Positions 63,953 through 64,000 of a stretch of 64,000 bases of DNA are shown here, one piece after another. Under the pieces are notes generated by a model, which had not been told where the DNA came from, made no database searches, and saw nothing but the letters and a program-made list of their open reading frames with translations. The first letter of the stretch is position 1. Each line of letters begins with the position of its first letter. A program made the translations under genes and the position numbers. This stretch comes from Pseudalkalibacillus hwajinpoensis (GTDB lineage Bacteria; Bacillota; Bacilli; Bacillales; Guptibacillaceae). The DNA lies in contig NZ_JADFCM010000001.1 in NCBI RefSeq assembly GCF_015234585.1, positions 1,240,001-1,304,000 on the forward strand, written 5' to 3'.

Positions 63953-64000
63953 ATGGAGATTATTTTGTATTTAAGTGTAGCTATTATTGCGATTGCATTT
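63953..64000 (+). CDS. ytxG: YtxG start (DUF948), cut by the window end
   Basis: ATG at 63953, preceded by GGGAGGTG, begins MEIILYLSVAIIAIAF, the N-terminal membrane helix of DUF948/YtxG. Sixteen codons are visible. The gene order murC-ytxG and the sigma-H-type promoter upstream agree with the B. subtilis general-stress and stationary-phase operon ytxGHJ. The remainder lies outside the window. Confidence 0.75.
   Translation, partial: MEIILYLSVAIIAIAF

Overview
This 64 kb window reads as the chromosome of a low-GC, spore-forming member of the Bacillaceae. The evidence is dense Shine-Dalgarno sites, many TTG/GTG starts, T-box and S-box leaders, a YjcZ-type sporulation peptide gene, a probable sigma-H promoter, and a gene order that follows the yt* region of Bacillus subtilis (menE-menC, ytkD, ytlA/C/D, pckA, metK, ytoA, ytpA-ytpB, ytqB, leuS, ytfP, ytgP, ytzE, ytjP, ytkP, ytlP, amyX, ytmP, ytzH, trmB, ytnP, ytzB, ytoP, ytoQ, ytpP-ytpQ-ytpR-sftA, murC, ytxG). 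The species cannot be named from sequence alone. No prophage, insertion sequence, CRISPR array, rRNA or tRNA gene was seen.

Layout. 1-9.6 kb: end of the menaquinone genes menE/menC, a cluster of very small genes including two related one-helix membrane peptides, a UvrD-type helicase with a terminal Cys4 motif, an orphan EcsB-like permease, a lipoprotein, ytkD and a manganese-type CDF exporter. 9.6-14 kb: the ytlA-ytlC-ytlD ABC importer and pckA. 14-23 kb: SAM-riboswitch-controlled metK, a PPOX-family protein, a glycosyltransferase/PAP2 pair, a tandem array of long hairpin repeats, ytoA, and ytpA-ytpB (bacilysocin-type lysophospholipase and C35 terpene synthase), then mnmM (ytqB). 23-35 kb: T-box-controlled leuS, two rhodanese-like proteins, a lytic transglycosylase, a DEAD-box helicase, ytfP, murJ, a collagen-like peptide and an RsuA-type pseudouridine synthase. 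35-46 kb: ytzE, a K+ channel, pepV, a cysteine synthase paralogue, ytlP, an LrgA/LrgB pair, amyX, ytmP, ytzH, trmB and ytnP. 46-54 kb: the fruR-fruK-fruA fructose operon, proC and ytoP. 54-64 kb: ytoQ, an orphan PTS IIC-like protein, ytpPQR, sftA with a (Pro-Glu)20 tract, a nicotinate phosphoribosyltransferase family gene, murC and the start of ytxG.

Most of the window is housekeeping. The least explained elements are: (i) a four-unit tandem array of structured repeats at 18.6-19.0 kb, whose units keep nested stems while changing their sequence, with a related inverted copy directly upstream of the metK promoter; (ii) paired tiny hydrophobic peptide genes near 2.1 kb and another near 44.6 kb; (iii) a well-framed acidic ORF at 23.1 kb whose only apparent start codon is ATC behind a nine-base Shine-Dalgarno match; (iv) a six-fold TGA-box array with exact 10-bp phasing plus a cre-like palindrome at the fru promoter; and (v) a pair of small paralogues (5.4 and 21.9 kb) with a shared C-terminal motif.
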